Of a DNA stretch of 8,956 nt, positions 1 to 4,955 are shown in pieces; the first letter of the stretch is position 1; each line of letters starts with the position of its first letter. A program made the translations under genes and the position numbers. Source of the DNA: Candidatus Omnitrophota bacterium (lineage in GTDB: Bacteria > Omnitrophota > 4484-213); the NCBI GenBank assembly GCA_030640885.1, contig DAOWIN010000117.1:1-8956 (forward strand). The letters are read 5' to 3'. Below the pieces are notes generated by a model. That model had not been told where the DNA came from. It was given only the letters and a program-made list of their open reading frames with translations, and did no database searches.

Positions 1-503
1 ATTTTTTCCAAACCTTCCTTAGTAAGCGGCTGCATATCCTCGATAGGTTTGAGTTTTTTATAAACACGCAGCATTGGAGGAAGCCCGTATGTCAAATGCA
101 AATCAGATGCGTTTTCTTCCTGAACTATTTTTAACAAACGCATCACATCCATATGCTCTATATGGGTTATTATTAAGTTTTTATCCTCATCTTCAAATTC
201 TAAAAAAACTACACCAATATTGTACTCCTCGTTCAATCCTATCTCTTCCACCCTAACTATCTTGCCCAAAATATGAATAGGGTGCTTTATTCCCGGCAAA
301 AGCAAAACTATCTTAATCTTTTCGCCTAAAGAACAAACCTTTTTTGTTTTAAACAATAAGCCGGTTTTGCTAATATCCTTTGTTCGCGAATGCTCTTCTT
401 CGGCAAGATTACCTTTAGCGTCAATCCTTTGATATTTAAGAGGAACCTCTAAAGAAATACGATTTTGTTCTCTTTTGTTAGAATCATCCAAATCTTTCTC
501 CAC
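1..503 (-). CDS. pilT: PilZ domain fused to the N-terminus of a PilT-type pilus retraction ATPase (partial, 3' end outside window)
   Basis: The frame is open from a GTG at 503 to the window edge (167 residues seen). An in-frame TAG lies four codons upstream, and AGGAG sits 6 nt before the GTG, which fixes the start. Residues about 10-105 look like a PilZ domain: the RxxxR motif is R11-E-Q-N-R15, the (D/N)xSxxG motif is D43-I-S-K-T-G48, and the usual closing strand is IGVVF at 96-100. Both c-di-GMP contact motifs are therefore intact. Residues about 120-167 match the start of PilT: LLKIV, then ASDLHL at 132-137 and GLPPMLRV at 140-147. PilT is the hexameric cytoplasmic ATPase that depolymerises type IV pili. 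The Walker A, Asp-box and Walker B regions would lie beyond the edge. The gene follows rplQ by 41 bp on the same strand, so cotranscription is possible. PilT is favoured over PilB/GspE because of the ASDLHL...GLPP form. Confidence 0.85.
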   Translation of the reverse strand, partial: MEKDLDDSNKREQNRISLEVPLKYQRIDAKGNLAEEEHSRTKDISKTGLLFKTKKVCSLGEKIKIVLLLPGIKHPIHILGKIVRVEEIGLNEEYNIGVVFLEFEDEDKNLIITHIEHMDVMRLLKIVQEENASDLHLTYGLPPMLRVYKKLKPIEDMQPLTKEGLEK

Positions 504-544
504 TTTATTCTCCTAGATAAATGTCAATTCTCTATAAATTAAAA

Positions 545-883
545 TTAAGCATATAATTCTAACATCGCCATTTTTGCTCCATCGCCGCGGCGAAAAGAAA
601 GACGGGTAATTCGTGTGCGTTCCTCTCTCGCTCCTATTTGTCTAAATAGCTTATGGACTAACTTCCTGTCTTGAAGAACAACAAAAGCAGAACGCTGAGC
701 AGCTAAATTATCCTTTTTACTAAGATTAAGCAATCTGTCCATTATCCTTTTGGTTTGTTTTGCTTGTTCTAAAGTAACTTTAATCTTTCCCGAAGTAATT
801 AAACCCCGCGATAGACTTTTTAACAATGCCTTCCGCTGGTCAGCAGGCCTGCTTAATTTTCCTTTTATCTTTTGATGCCGCAC
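545..883 (-). CDS. rplQ: 50S ribosomal protein L17 (bL17)
   Basis: The product is 112 residues and binds 23S rRNA near the exit of the large-subunit tunnel. The N-terminus (M/V)RHQKIKGKLSRPADQRKAL and the following LLKSLSRGLITSGKIKVTL are the L17 family pattern, and the C-terminus RRGDGAKMAMLELYA is complete. An upstream GTG at 898 would add five residues, but it lies within the Shine-Dalgarno stretch. The GTG at 883 gives the canonical start and has AGGAGG five nt upstream, so I chose it. The gene is last in the ribosomal cluster, as is usual after rpoA. It is separated from rpoA by a 139-bp gap full of octamer repeats, so it may be translated, or even transcribed, somewhat independently. 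Confidence 0.97.
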   Translation of the reverse strand: MRHQKIKGKLSRPADQRKALLKSLSRGLITSGKIKVTLEQAKQTKRIMDRLLNLSKKDNLAAQRSAFVVLQDRKLVHKLFRQIGAREERTRITRLSFRRGDGAKMAMLELYA

Positions 884-884
884 A

Positions 885-914
885 CCTTCCTCCTTCACTT
901 CGTTCAGTCATCGG
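885..914 (-). promoter_or_regulatory. SD module before rplQ
   Basis: This is a purine-rich element directly before the rplQ GTG. On the minus strand it reads CCGATGACTGAACG, then AAGTGAAGGAGG, so the Shine-Dalgarno is the last part of an imperfect tandem of (A)GTGAA-type units. The same architecture precedes rpsH, rpsM, infA and rplF. The role as a ribosome binding site is clear; any role beyond that is inference. Confidence 0.75.
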
Positions 915-922
915 TTAATTTA

Positions 923-1019
923 GTTTATAAGTCAATAAGTTTATAAGTTGATAAACAAGACCTCAAGAATTCTTATCAACATATCAACTTATTACTTTAT
1001 CATCTTATCAACTAATTTT
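923..1019. repeat. Phased 8-bp microrepeats, two opposed arms, rplQ leader
   Basis: On the plus strand, four octads begin at 923, 931, 939 and 947 (GTTTATAA and GTTGATAA types). Five octads of roughly complementary type begin at 973, 981, 989, 997 and 1005 (TTATCAAC, TTATCATC). A unique spacer containing the palindrome AAGAATTCTT separates them. The arms can pair: 943-953 is a perfect 11-bp inverted complement of 982-992. The octads resemble those upstream of rpsH at 8911-8942. No U-tract follows, so this is not a rho-independent terminator. Confidence 0.8.
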
Positions 1020-1040
1020 CTGTCATCTGTCGTCTGATTT
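1020..1040. repeat. Phased 7-bp repeat overlapping the 3' end of rpoA
   Basis: Three heptads with the CTGTCAT/CTGTCGT pattern begin at 1020, 1027 and 1034 on the plus strand. They directly adjoin the octad array. The rpoA stop (1023-1025) and the codons for its last few residues (SDDR) lie inside them. The same CTG-type heptads recur immediately downstream of rpmJ. Confidence 0.65.
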
Positions 1041-1973
1041 CTTTAGCCCTAGTCCCATCTTCCCAAGAACCTCTCCAATCTCTGAAAGCGACTTTTTCCC
1101 AAAATTTCTATATTCCAACATTTCTTCTTCTGTTTTGGCTACCAACTCACCGATTGTATTGATATGAGCGGCTTCCAGACAACGCGAACTTCTTACTGTA
1201 AGCTCAAGATCGCTAATGGGTTTATCTAATTCTTCAAGAGGCTGGGTATGTTCTTCTTCTACATCTTCTTCTATTTTATGTCCATAATTCACAAATATAT
1301 CTAAATGTGTCCGCAAAATTCCCGCTCCCTCTTTAAGAGCGTTCTCTGGTGAAATGGTTTTGTCTGTCCAAATCTCTAAAATCAACCTATCATAATTGGT
1401 CATCTGTTTCACTCTAACATTTTCTATCTGATAATTCACCCTTCGCACAGGAGTAAATATAGAATCAATTTCAATAACGCCAATATCCTTACTCTCCTTT
1501 TTATTCATTTCCGCAGACACATATCCTCTCCCTTCACAAACCTCCATTTCCATAAAAAGTTTTGCTTTAGAAGAAAGGGTAGCAAGATAAAGATCGGGGT
1601 TGAGAATCTCTACACTTTCATCCTTAATAATCTCTTTTGCGGTTATCTCTCCGCTTTTCTTTGCTTCTAACTTGATTGTCTTGGGACCGGAAGAATGTAA
1701 TTTCAAAACAATCTTTTTTATGTTCAAAATAATCTGAGGGACATCTTCTAAAACGCCAGCAATGTTAGAAAATTCATGAAGAACTCCCTCTATTTTTATT
1801 GTACTTACCGCCGCTCCCGGCAAAGAAGAAATCAAAACCCTTCTTAAAGAATTACCTAATGTCACTCCGTATCCCCTTTCCAGAGGTTGGATAATAAATT
1901 TGCCATAATTATCTCTTAAAGTTTCTTTTTCACATTCTACCTTCCGAGGCATCACAAAGTCTTTCTTCTCCAT
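1023..1973 (-). CDS. rpoA: DNA-directed RNA polymerase subunit alpha
   Basis: The product is 316 residues, a normal full length. The N-terminal assembly domain (about 1-232) holds the dimerisation signature LERGYGVTLGNSLRRVL at 31-47 and VRRVNYQIENVRV at 177-189. An acidic linker (233-252) leads to the C-terminal domain (253-310). That domain carries LTVRSSRC at 258-265 and NFGKKSL at 290-296, the helix-hairpin-helix surface that contacts UP elements and activators. A TTG at 1991 could add six residues, but those codons are the Shine-Dalgarno (GGGAGGA) itself, so the ATG at 1973 is preferred. The gene directly follows rpsK with only 36 nt between them; rpsD, which many bacteria carry there, is missing. 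The C-terminus departs from the common GLSLG ending and finishes KKSDDR, encoded by a CTG-type heptad repeat. Confidence 0.98.
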   Translation of the reverse strand: MEKKDFVMPRKVECEKETLRDNYGKFIIQPLERGYGVTLGNSLRRVLISSLPGAAVSTIKIEGVLHEFSNIAGVLEDVPQIILNIKKIVLKLHSSGPKTIKLEAKKSGEITAKEIIKDESVEILNPDLYLATLSSKAKLFMEMEVCEGRGYVSAEMNKKESKDIGVIEIDSIFTPVRRVNYQIENVRVKQMTNYDRLILEIWTDKTISPENALKEGAGILRTHLDIFVNYGHKIEEDVEEEHTQPLEELDKPISDLELTVRSSRCLEAAHINTIGELVAKTEEEMLEYRNFGKKSLSEIGEVLGKMGLGLKKSDDR

Positions 1974-2009
1974 TCTTCCTCCCTTTAACAAAATTAGAAT
2001 AGTTAAGAT

Positions 2010-2378
2010 TCAAACCCTTCTTCTTTTCTTGGGACGACAACCGTTATGAGGAATAGGAGTAACATCCTTTATAGCAGTAACATTTAAATTAGCATGTTTT
2101 AATGCCCTTATCGCTGCCTCTCTGCCTGCTCCTGCTCCTTTCACATAAATTTCAACCTCTTTCATCCCCTGCGCTGTCGCCCTTTTAAGAGCATCCTCTG
2201 ATGCCAATTGTCCGGCAAAAGGTGTTGCCTTTTTAGAACCTTTAAAACCAACTTTTCCCGTATTGGACCAGCAAATAACATTGCCTTGCTTATCAGTAAT
2301 AGTTATAATAGTATTGTTAAAAGTAGCGTTAATATGTACTATTCCTTTGAGAACATTCTTCTTGAGTTTCTTTGCCAT
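2010..2378 (-). CDS. rpsK: 30S ribosomal protein S11 (uS11)
   Basis: The product is 122 residues and sits on the 30S platform near the mRNA exit and the Shine-Dalgarno duplex. Diagnostic stretches are GIVHINATFNNTIITITD (12-29), WSNTGKVGFKGSKKATPFA (37-55) and the C-terminal DVTPIPHNGCRPKKRRRV (105-122). The ATG has GGAGAA upstream at good spacing, inside a degenerate copy of the GAACGAGGAG element. It lies 69 nt after rpsM and 36 nt before rpoA, so rpsK and rpoA form a tight pair. Confidence 0.98.
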   Translation of the reverse strand: MAKKLKKNVLKGIVHINATFNNTIITITDKQGNVICWSNTGKVGFKGSKKATPFAGQLASEDALKRATAQGMKEVEIYVKGAGAGREAAIRALKHANLNVTAIKDVTPIPHNGCRPKKRRRV

Positions 2379-2384
2379 AATCTT

Positions 2385-2404
2385 CTCCTCGTTCCGTTTG
2401 TGGG
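2385..2404 (-). promoter_or_regulatory. SD module before rpsK (degenerate)
   Basis: On the minus strand GGAACGAGGAG leads into the start codon. It keeps the GAACGAGGAG end of the modules at rpsH and rpsM, but the 5' part has drifted (CCCACAAAC in place of CCGACRAGTG). It is the weakest member of the family. Confidence 0.5.
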
Positions 2405-2419
2405 AAATAACAAGTAAGT

Positions 2420-2452
2420 TTTACTGCATTGACGGCTTTACTGCTCTTTACT
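2420..2452. repeat. TTTACTGC repeats reaching the rpsM stop codon
   Basis: TTTACTGC occurs exactly at 2420-2427 and 2437-2444, with a related ATTGACGGC between them. TTTACT recurs at 2447-2452 and covers the rpsM stop (2448-2450). It is less regular than the heptad arrays elsewhere. Confidence 0.55.
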
Positions 2453-2846
2453 TCCCTTTTCCCGTAGTTGATTTTTTAGCGGCTTTCTTAACTCCGATGC
2501 TTTTCCGTGGCCCTTTCCTTGTGCGGGCATTAGTAGAAGTTCTCTGCCCTCTTACCGGTAGACTCCTGCGATGGCGCAGACCTCGATAAGTTTTGATACC
2601 TATAAGATGTCTAACATTCTGGGAAACTTCTCTTTTTAACTCGCCTTCAACCCTATAGCTCTTTTGAATAATTGTCGCTAAACGAGAAACCTCCTCTTCC
2701 TTGAGATCTTTAGCCCTTTTATTCGGCTCTATACCTGCTTTTTTCAGAATCCTGTCGGAAAAAGTTGCTCCAATACCATAAATGTAAGTAAGGGCAATCT
2801 TTATTGTTTTCTCTTTAGGAATATCTATACCAACAATTCTAGGCAC
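2448..2846 (-). CDS. rpsM: 30S ribosomal protein S13 (uS13)
   Basis: The product is 132 residues and forms part of the 30S head and the intersubunit bridge contacts near the P site. The start PRIVGIDIP and ALTYIYGIGATFSDRIL (18-34) carry the helix-hairpin-helix. The family signature spans YRGLRHRRSLPVRGQRT at 87-103 followed by NARTRKG at 106-112. The start is GTG at 2846, with AGGAGG and a 4-nt spacer; no better start exists. The lysine-rich tail that threads toward tRNA is present and slightly extended. The gene is isolated on both sides by repeat-bearing gaps (174 and 69 bp). Confidence 0.98.
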   Translation of the reverse strand: MPRIVGIDIPKEKTIKIALTYIYGIGATFSDRILKKAGIEPNKRAKDLKEEEVSRLATIIQKSYRVEGELKREVSQNVRHLIGIKTYRGLRHRRSLPVRGQRTSTNARTRKGPRKSIGVKKAAKKSTTGKGK

Positions 2847-2850
2847 TTTA

Positions 2851-2879
2851 CCTCCTCGCTCACTGCGTTCACTCGTCGG
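2851..2879 (-). promoter_or_regulatory. SD module before rpsM
   Basis: This is the clearest copy of the element. On the minus strand it starts CCGACGAGTGAACG and continues CAGTGAGCGAGGAGG: two imperfect AGTGA(A/G)CG units, then the Shine-Dalgarno, four nt before the GTG. It is bounded upstream by the CAG/CTG heptad arrays. Confidence 0.8.
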
Positions 2880-2883
2880 AAAT

Positions 2884-3021
2884 CAGTTTACAGTTTACAG
2901 TCTACAGAAAACAGATAAGAAAAAATAGGAAAAATCCGTCTCTTCTGTTCTCTGTTTTCGGATTTCGTCATTCGGCTTTCTGTCCTCTGTTAACCGTCCT
3001 CTGCCGACTGTCTTCTGAATT
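2884..3021. repeat. Two phased heptamer arrays between rpmJ and rpsM
   Basis: On the plus strand, five heptads begin at 2884, 2891, 2898, 2905 and 2912 (CAGTTTA, CAGTCTA, CAGAAAA types). After a 26-bp AT-rich stretch, eleven heptads follow without a phase break at 2945, 2952, 2959, 2966, 2973, 2980, 2987, 2994, 3001, 3008 and 3015. Each starts CTG, CGG, CCG or CGT, with consensus close to CTGTCTT. The last unit abuts the rpmJ stop codon. Units are diverged in sequence but exact in length. The two arrays are in opposed sense (CAG against CTG). Confidence 0.85.
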
Positions 3022-3134
3022 TATCCCTGTCTTTGTTTATGCTTGGGATTGGGGCAAATTACCCGCACAACCCCTTTTCTCTTAATAATCTTGCATCTCT
3101 CGCAAATTTTCTTTACTGATGCTCTAACCTTCAT
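3021..3134 (-). CDS. rpmJ: 50S ribosomal protein L36 (bL36), zinc-binding form
   Basis: The product is 37 residues, beginning MKVRASVKKICERCKII and ending NPKHKQRQG, the standard L36. The zinc ligands C11, C14, C27 and H32 are all present, so this is the C+ (zinc) paralogue type. The ATG directly abuts the infA stop (TAAATG), and AAAGGA from the infA end serves as its ribosome site, so translation is probably coupled to infA. Its position between infA and rpsM is the usual one. Confidence 0.97.
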   Translation of the reverse strand: MKVRASVKKICERCKIIKRKGVVRVICPNPKHKQRQG

Positions 3135-3356
3135 TTATCCTTTCTCCCGATAAACAATTCTTCCACGACTTAAATCATAAGGCGAAAGCTCGACTTTAAC
3201 CTTATCTCCCACCAAAATACGGATATAATGCATTCTTATTTTCCCTGAAATGTGGGCTAATACTTTATGTCCATTTTCCAATTCTACTCGAAACATCGCA
3301 TTGGGCAAAGCTTCTATAACCTTACCCTCAGTTTGGATTAAATCTTCTCTGGACAT
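3135..3356 (-). CDS. infA: Translation initiation factor IF-1
   Basis: The product is 73 residues, the normal IF-1 length: a single OB fold that occupies the 30S A site during initiation. The sequence begins MSREDLIQTEGKVIEALPNA and contains MFRVELENG (21-29), AHISGKIR (34-41) and the closing SPYDLSRGRIVYR (58-70). The frame stays open upstream to an ATG at 3398, which would add 14 residues. Those are just translated GAGCGAAGCGAG repeat, have no family counterpart, and include the Shine-Dalgarno, so I use the ATG at 3356. GCGAGGA lies 5-6 nt upstream of it. Confidence 0.97.
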   Translation of the reverse strand: MSREDLIQTEGKVIEALPNAMFRVELENGHKVLAHISGKIRMHYIRILVGDKVKVELSPYDLSRGRIVYREKG

Positions 3357-3360
3357 CTTT

Positions 3361-3377
3361 TCCTCGCTTCGCTCGGG
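3361..3377 (-). promoter_or_regulatory. SD module before infA (short form)
   Basis: On the minus strand this reads CCCGAGCGAAGCGAGGA, ending in the infA Shine-Dalgarno. A second copy of GAGCGAAGCGAG lies 22 bp further upstream (plus-strand 3385-3396), separated by AAATTTCC. The same short form precedes rplF. Confidence 0.75.
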
Positions 3378-3384
3378 AAATTTG

Positions 3385-3540
3385 CTCGCTTCGCTCACGA
3401 AATTGATAGAAATTAGTAGAAATTAAAGACAATGAATTTCAATGAATTTCGCGAGCCCGAAGGGCGAGTAAATTTCTATGAGTTTCTTCTTATGAAGTTC
3501 TTCCAATTTCGTTCGCTGTAGGCGAACTAATTTCAATTGA
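3385..3540. repeat. Composite repeat region upstream of infA: second GAGCGAAGCGAG copy, 10-bp GAAATT units, small hairpins
   Basis: On the plus strand, 10-bp spaced GAAATT units begin at 3399, 3409 and 3419, then 10-bp GAATTTC units at 3434 and 3444. TAGAAATT (3407-3414 and 3417-3424) is complementary to AATTTCTA further along (from 3471). A GCCC-GAA-GGGC mini-stem lies near 3455-3465. A perfect 6-bp hairpin, GTTCGC-TGTAG-GCGAAC, occupies 3511-3527. The region fills the 188-bp gap between map and infA; no gene is seen in it. Confidence 0.7.
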
Positions 3541-3544
3541 TACT

Positions 3545-4291
3545 TTATATTGCCGTCAGTATCTCCGCCCCTCTATCTGTAATTGCTATCATATGTTCAA
3601 AATGGGCGCTTAAGCTTTTATCTTTAGTAATTGCTGTCCAACCATCAGGGCTTATTTCTATTTCATAATCCCCCACAGCCACCATCGGTTCAATGCAAAA
3701 AACCATCCCTTTGTTTAAAACTATACCCTGATGCGGTTCACCAAAATTGGGAATACGCGGGTCCTCATGTATCTCTTTGCCAATCCCATGCCCAACAAAC
3801 CTTCGTATAACTGAAAACCCTTCCTTTTCTACAAAACTCTGCACTGCCCAAGAAATATCGGAAAGACGATTTCCCGGTTTTACTTCTTTAATTGCTTTAA
3901 AAAGTGATTTGCGAGTTGTTTCAATTAGCTTTTTTGCCTGAGACGAAATCTCTCCCACGGGTAAAGTTATTGCCCCGTCACTGTAATACCCTTCGCACTT
4001 TGCCCCCACATCTAAACTTACAATATCACCCTCTTTCAGTCTTTCTTCTGTAGGAATTCCATGAACAATGACTTCGTTCGCTGAAACACAAAGTGTCGCT
4101 GGAAAACCCTGATGCCCCTTAAATGCAGGAAGCGCGCCCTTCTCCAAAATCAAATCTTCAGCGCATTTATCTAATTCTTTTCCGCTAATCCCCGGCCGAA
4201 CCTCTCTTTTCAATCTCTCAAAAACATAAGCCACAACCTGCCCTGCTTGGCGCATCAAACTAATCTCTTTTTCATTTTTAAGTGTAACCAT
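3545..4291 (-). CDS. map: Type I methionine aminopeptidase
   Basis: The product is 248 residues, a compact type Ia MetAP that removes the initiator Met from nascent proteins. All five metal ligands are visible: D94 (SLDVG), D105 (YYSDG), H168 (FVGHGIG), E201 (CIEPM) and E232 (FEHMI). The substrate-site histidines H77 (VHGIP) and H175 (IHEDP) are also present. There is no N-terminal zinc-finger extension. The ATG directly follows the adk stop (TAAATG) and lacks a close Shine-Dalgarno (AAGGAA is about 15 nt away), which points to translational coupling with adk. The secY-adk-map order is common in bacteria. Confidence 0.98.
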   Translation of the reverse strand: MVTLKNEKEISLMRQAGQVVAYVFERLKREVRPGISGKELDKCAEDLILEKGALPAFKGHQGFPATLCVSANEVIVHGIPTEERLKEGDIVSLDVGAKCEGYYSDGAITLPVGEISSQAKKLIETTRKSLFKAIKEVKPGNRLSDISWAVQSFVEKEGFSVIRRFVGHGIGKEIHEDPRIPNFGEPHQGIVLNKGMVFCIEPMVAVGDYEIEISPDGWTAITKDKSLSAHFEHMIAITDRGAEILTAI

Positions 4292-4930
4292 TTATATTTC
4301 TAAAATTTCCTTGATTATTCCAAACAACGGCTCAACATTCAAATCGCCGTCAACATCACACAAAATACCCTTTTCTTGATAATAACTGATTAAAGGCTCG
4401 GAAAGCTGTTTATAAACCCTTAATCTCTCTTTTATTGCTTCTTCTTTATCATCATCTCTCTGCGCAAGGATTCCAGCACATTTATCACAAATCCCCTCTT
4501 CCAAAGGCGGCATATTTTTAATATGGTAAATTGCCCGGCACTTTGGGCAAACCCTTCTTCCTGAAAGCCGATCAACAACCTTTTCGGGAGAAGTAATAAA
4601 ATTGAACACCTTGTTTAAAAATATATCTGCGGAAGATAAGGCACTTTCTAAAAACTCTGACTGAGCTAAATTTCGCGGAAAGCCATCTAAGATAAATCCT
4701 TTGCTATTCTTTTTAATTTCCTGAGCAACAATTTCAACTACAATTTCATCGGGCACAAGCAAACCTTTATTCATAAATTCTCTGGTTTTCTCGCCAATCA
4801 AAGAATTGCTTTTAACTACTGAACGCAATAAATCTCCAGTAGATATATGCTCTAAATTAAAATGCTTGCAAACTACCTTCGCTTGCGTTCCCTTTCCCGC
4901 TCCAGGCGGTCCTAGAAATATTAGATTCAT
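4292..4930 (-). CDS. adk: Adenylate kinase, zinc-type LID
   Basis: The product is 212 residues and catalyses ATP + AMP = 2 ADP in the cytoplasm. The P-loop is GPPGAGKGT (7-15), the AMP-site region HISTGDLLR (28-36) and LDGFPR (81-86) follow, and the LID domain begins at RLSGRRVCP (121-129). The LID carries four cysteines as C128-x2-C131 and C148-x2-C151, the structural zinc-binding arrangement seen in many Gram-positive and other adenylate kinases. The start ATG has AGAGGA close upstream. It lies 25 bp after secY and runs straight into map. Confidence 0.98.
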   Translation of the reverse strand: MNLIFLGPPGAGKGTQAKVVCKHFNLEHISTGDLLRSVVKSNSLIGEKTREFMNKGLLVPDEIVVEIVAQEIKKNSKGFILDGFPRNLAQSEFLESALSSADIFLNKVFNFITSPEKVVDRLSGRRVCPKCRAIYHIKNMPPLEEGICDKCAGILAQRDDDKEEAIKERLRVYKQLSEPLISYYQEKGILCDVDGDLNVEPLFGIIKEILEI

Positions 4931-4955
4931 CTAATCCTCTTTTAATTTTTATTTT

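Noticed and set aside
74..256. 60-codon plus-strand frame
   Set aside because: It is antisense to the PilZ-PilT reading frame, which has clear motifs; the plus-strand product has no recognisable features or ribosome site.
522..527. TTGACA on the minus strand as a -35 box for pilT
   Set aside because: There is no -10 element at proper spacing before the GTG; a transcript from it would begin at or inside the gene.
973..981. TTATCAACA, one mismatch from a DnaA box
   Set aside because: It is one of a set of octad repeats and no cluster of true DnaA boxes is present.
2263..2589. 108-codon plus-strand frame
   Set aside because: It runs antisense across the rpsK start, the spacer and the rpsM end, all of which are conserved on the minus strand.
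2884..3021. Phased repeats as a CRISPR array
   Set aside because: Units are 7 bp with no spacers of constant length between longer identical repeats, and no cas gene is nearby.
3021..3356. rpmJ/infA junction as a frameshifted single gene
   Set aside because: Both products are complete, family-length proteins; the abutting TAAATG is ordinary coupling.
3357..3398. N-terminal extension of IF-1 by 14 residues
   Set aside because: It is encoded by GAGCGAAGCGAG repeats and has no counterpart in IF-1, which is normally 72-73 residues.
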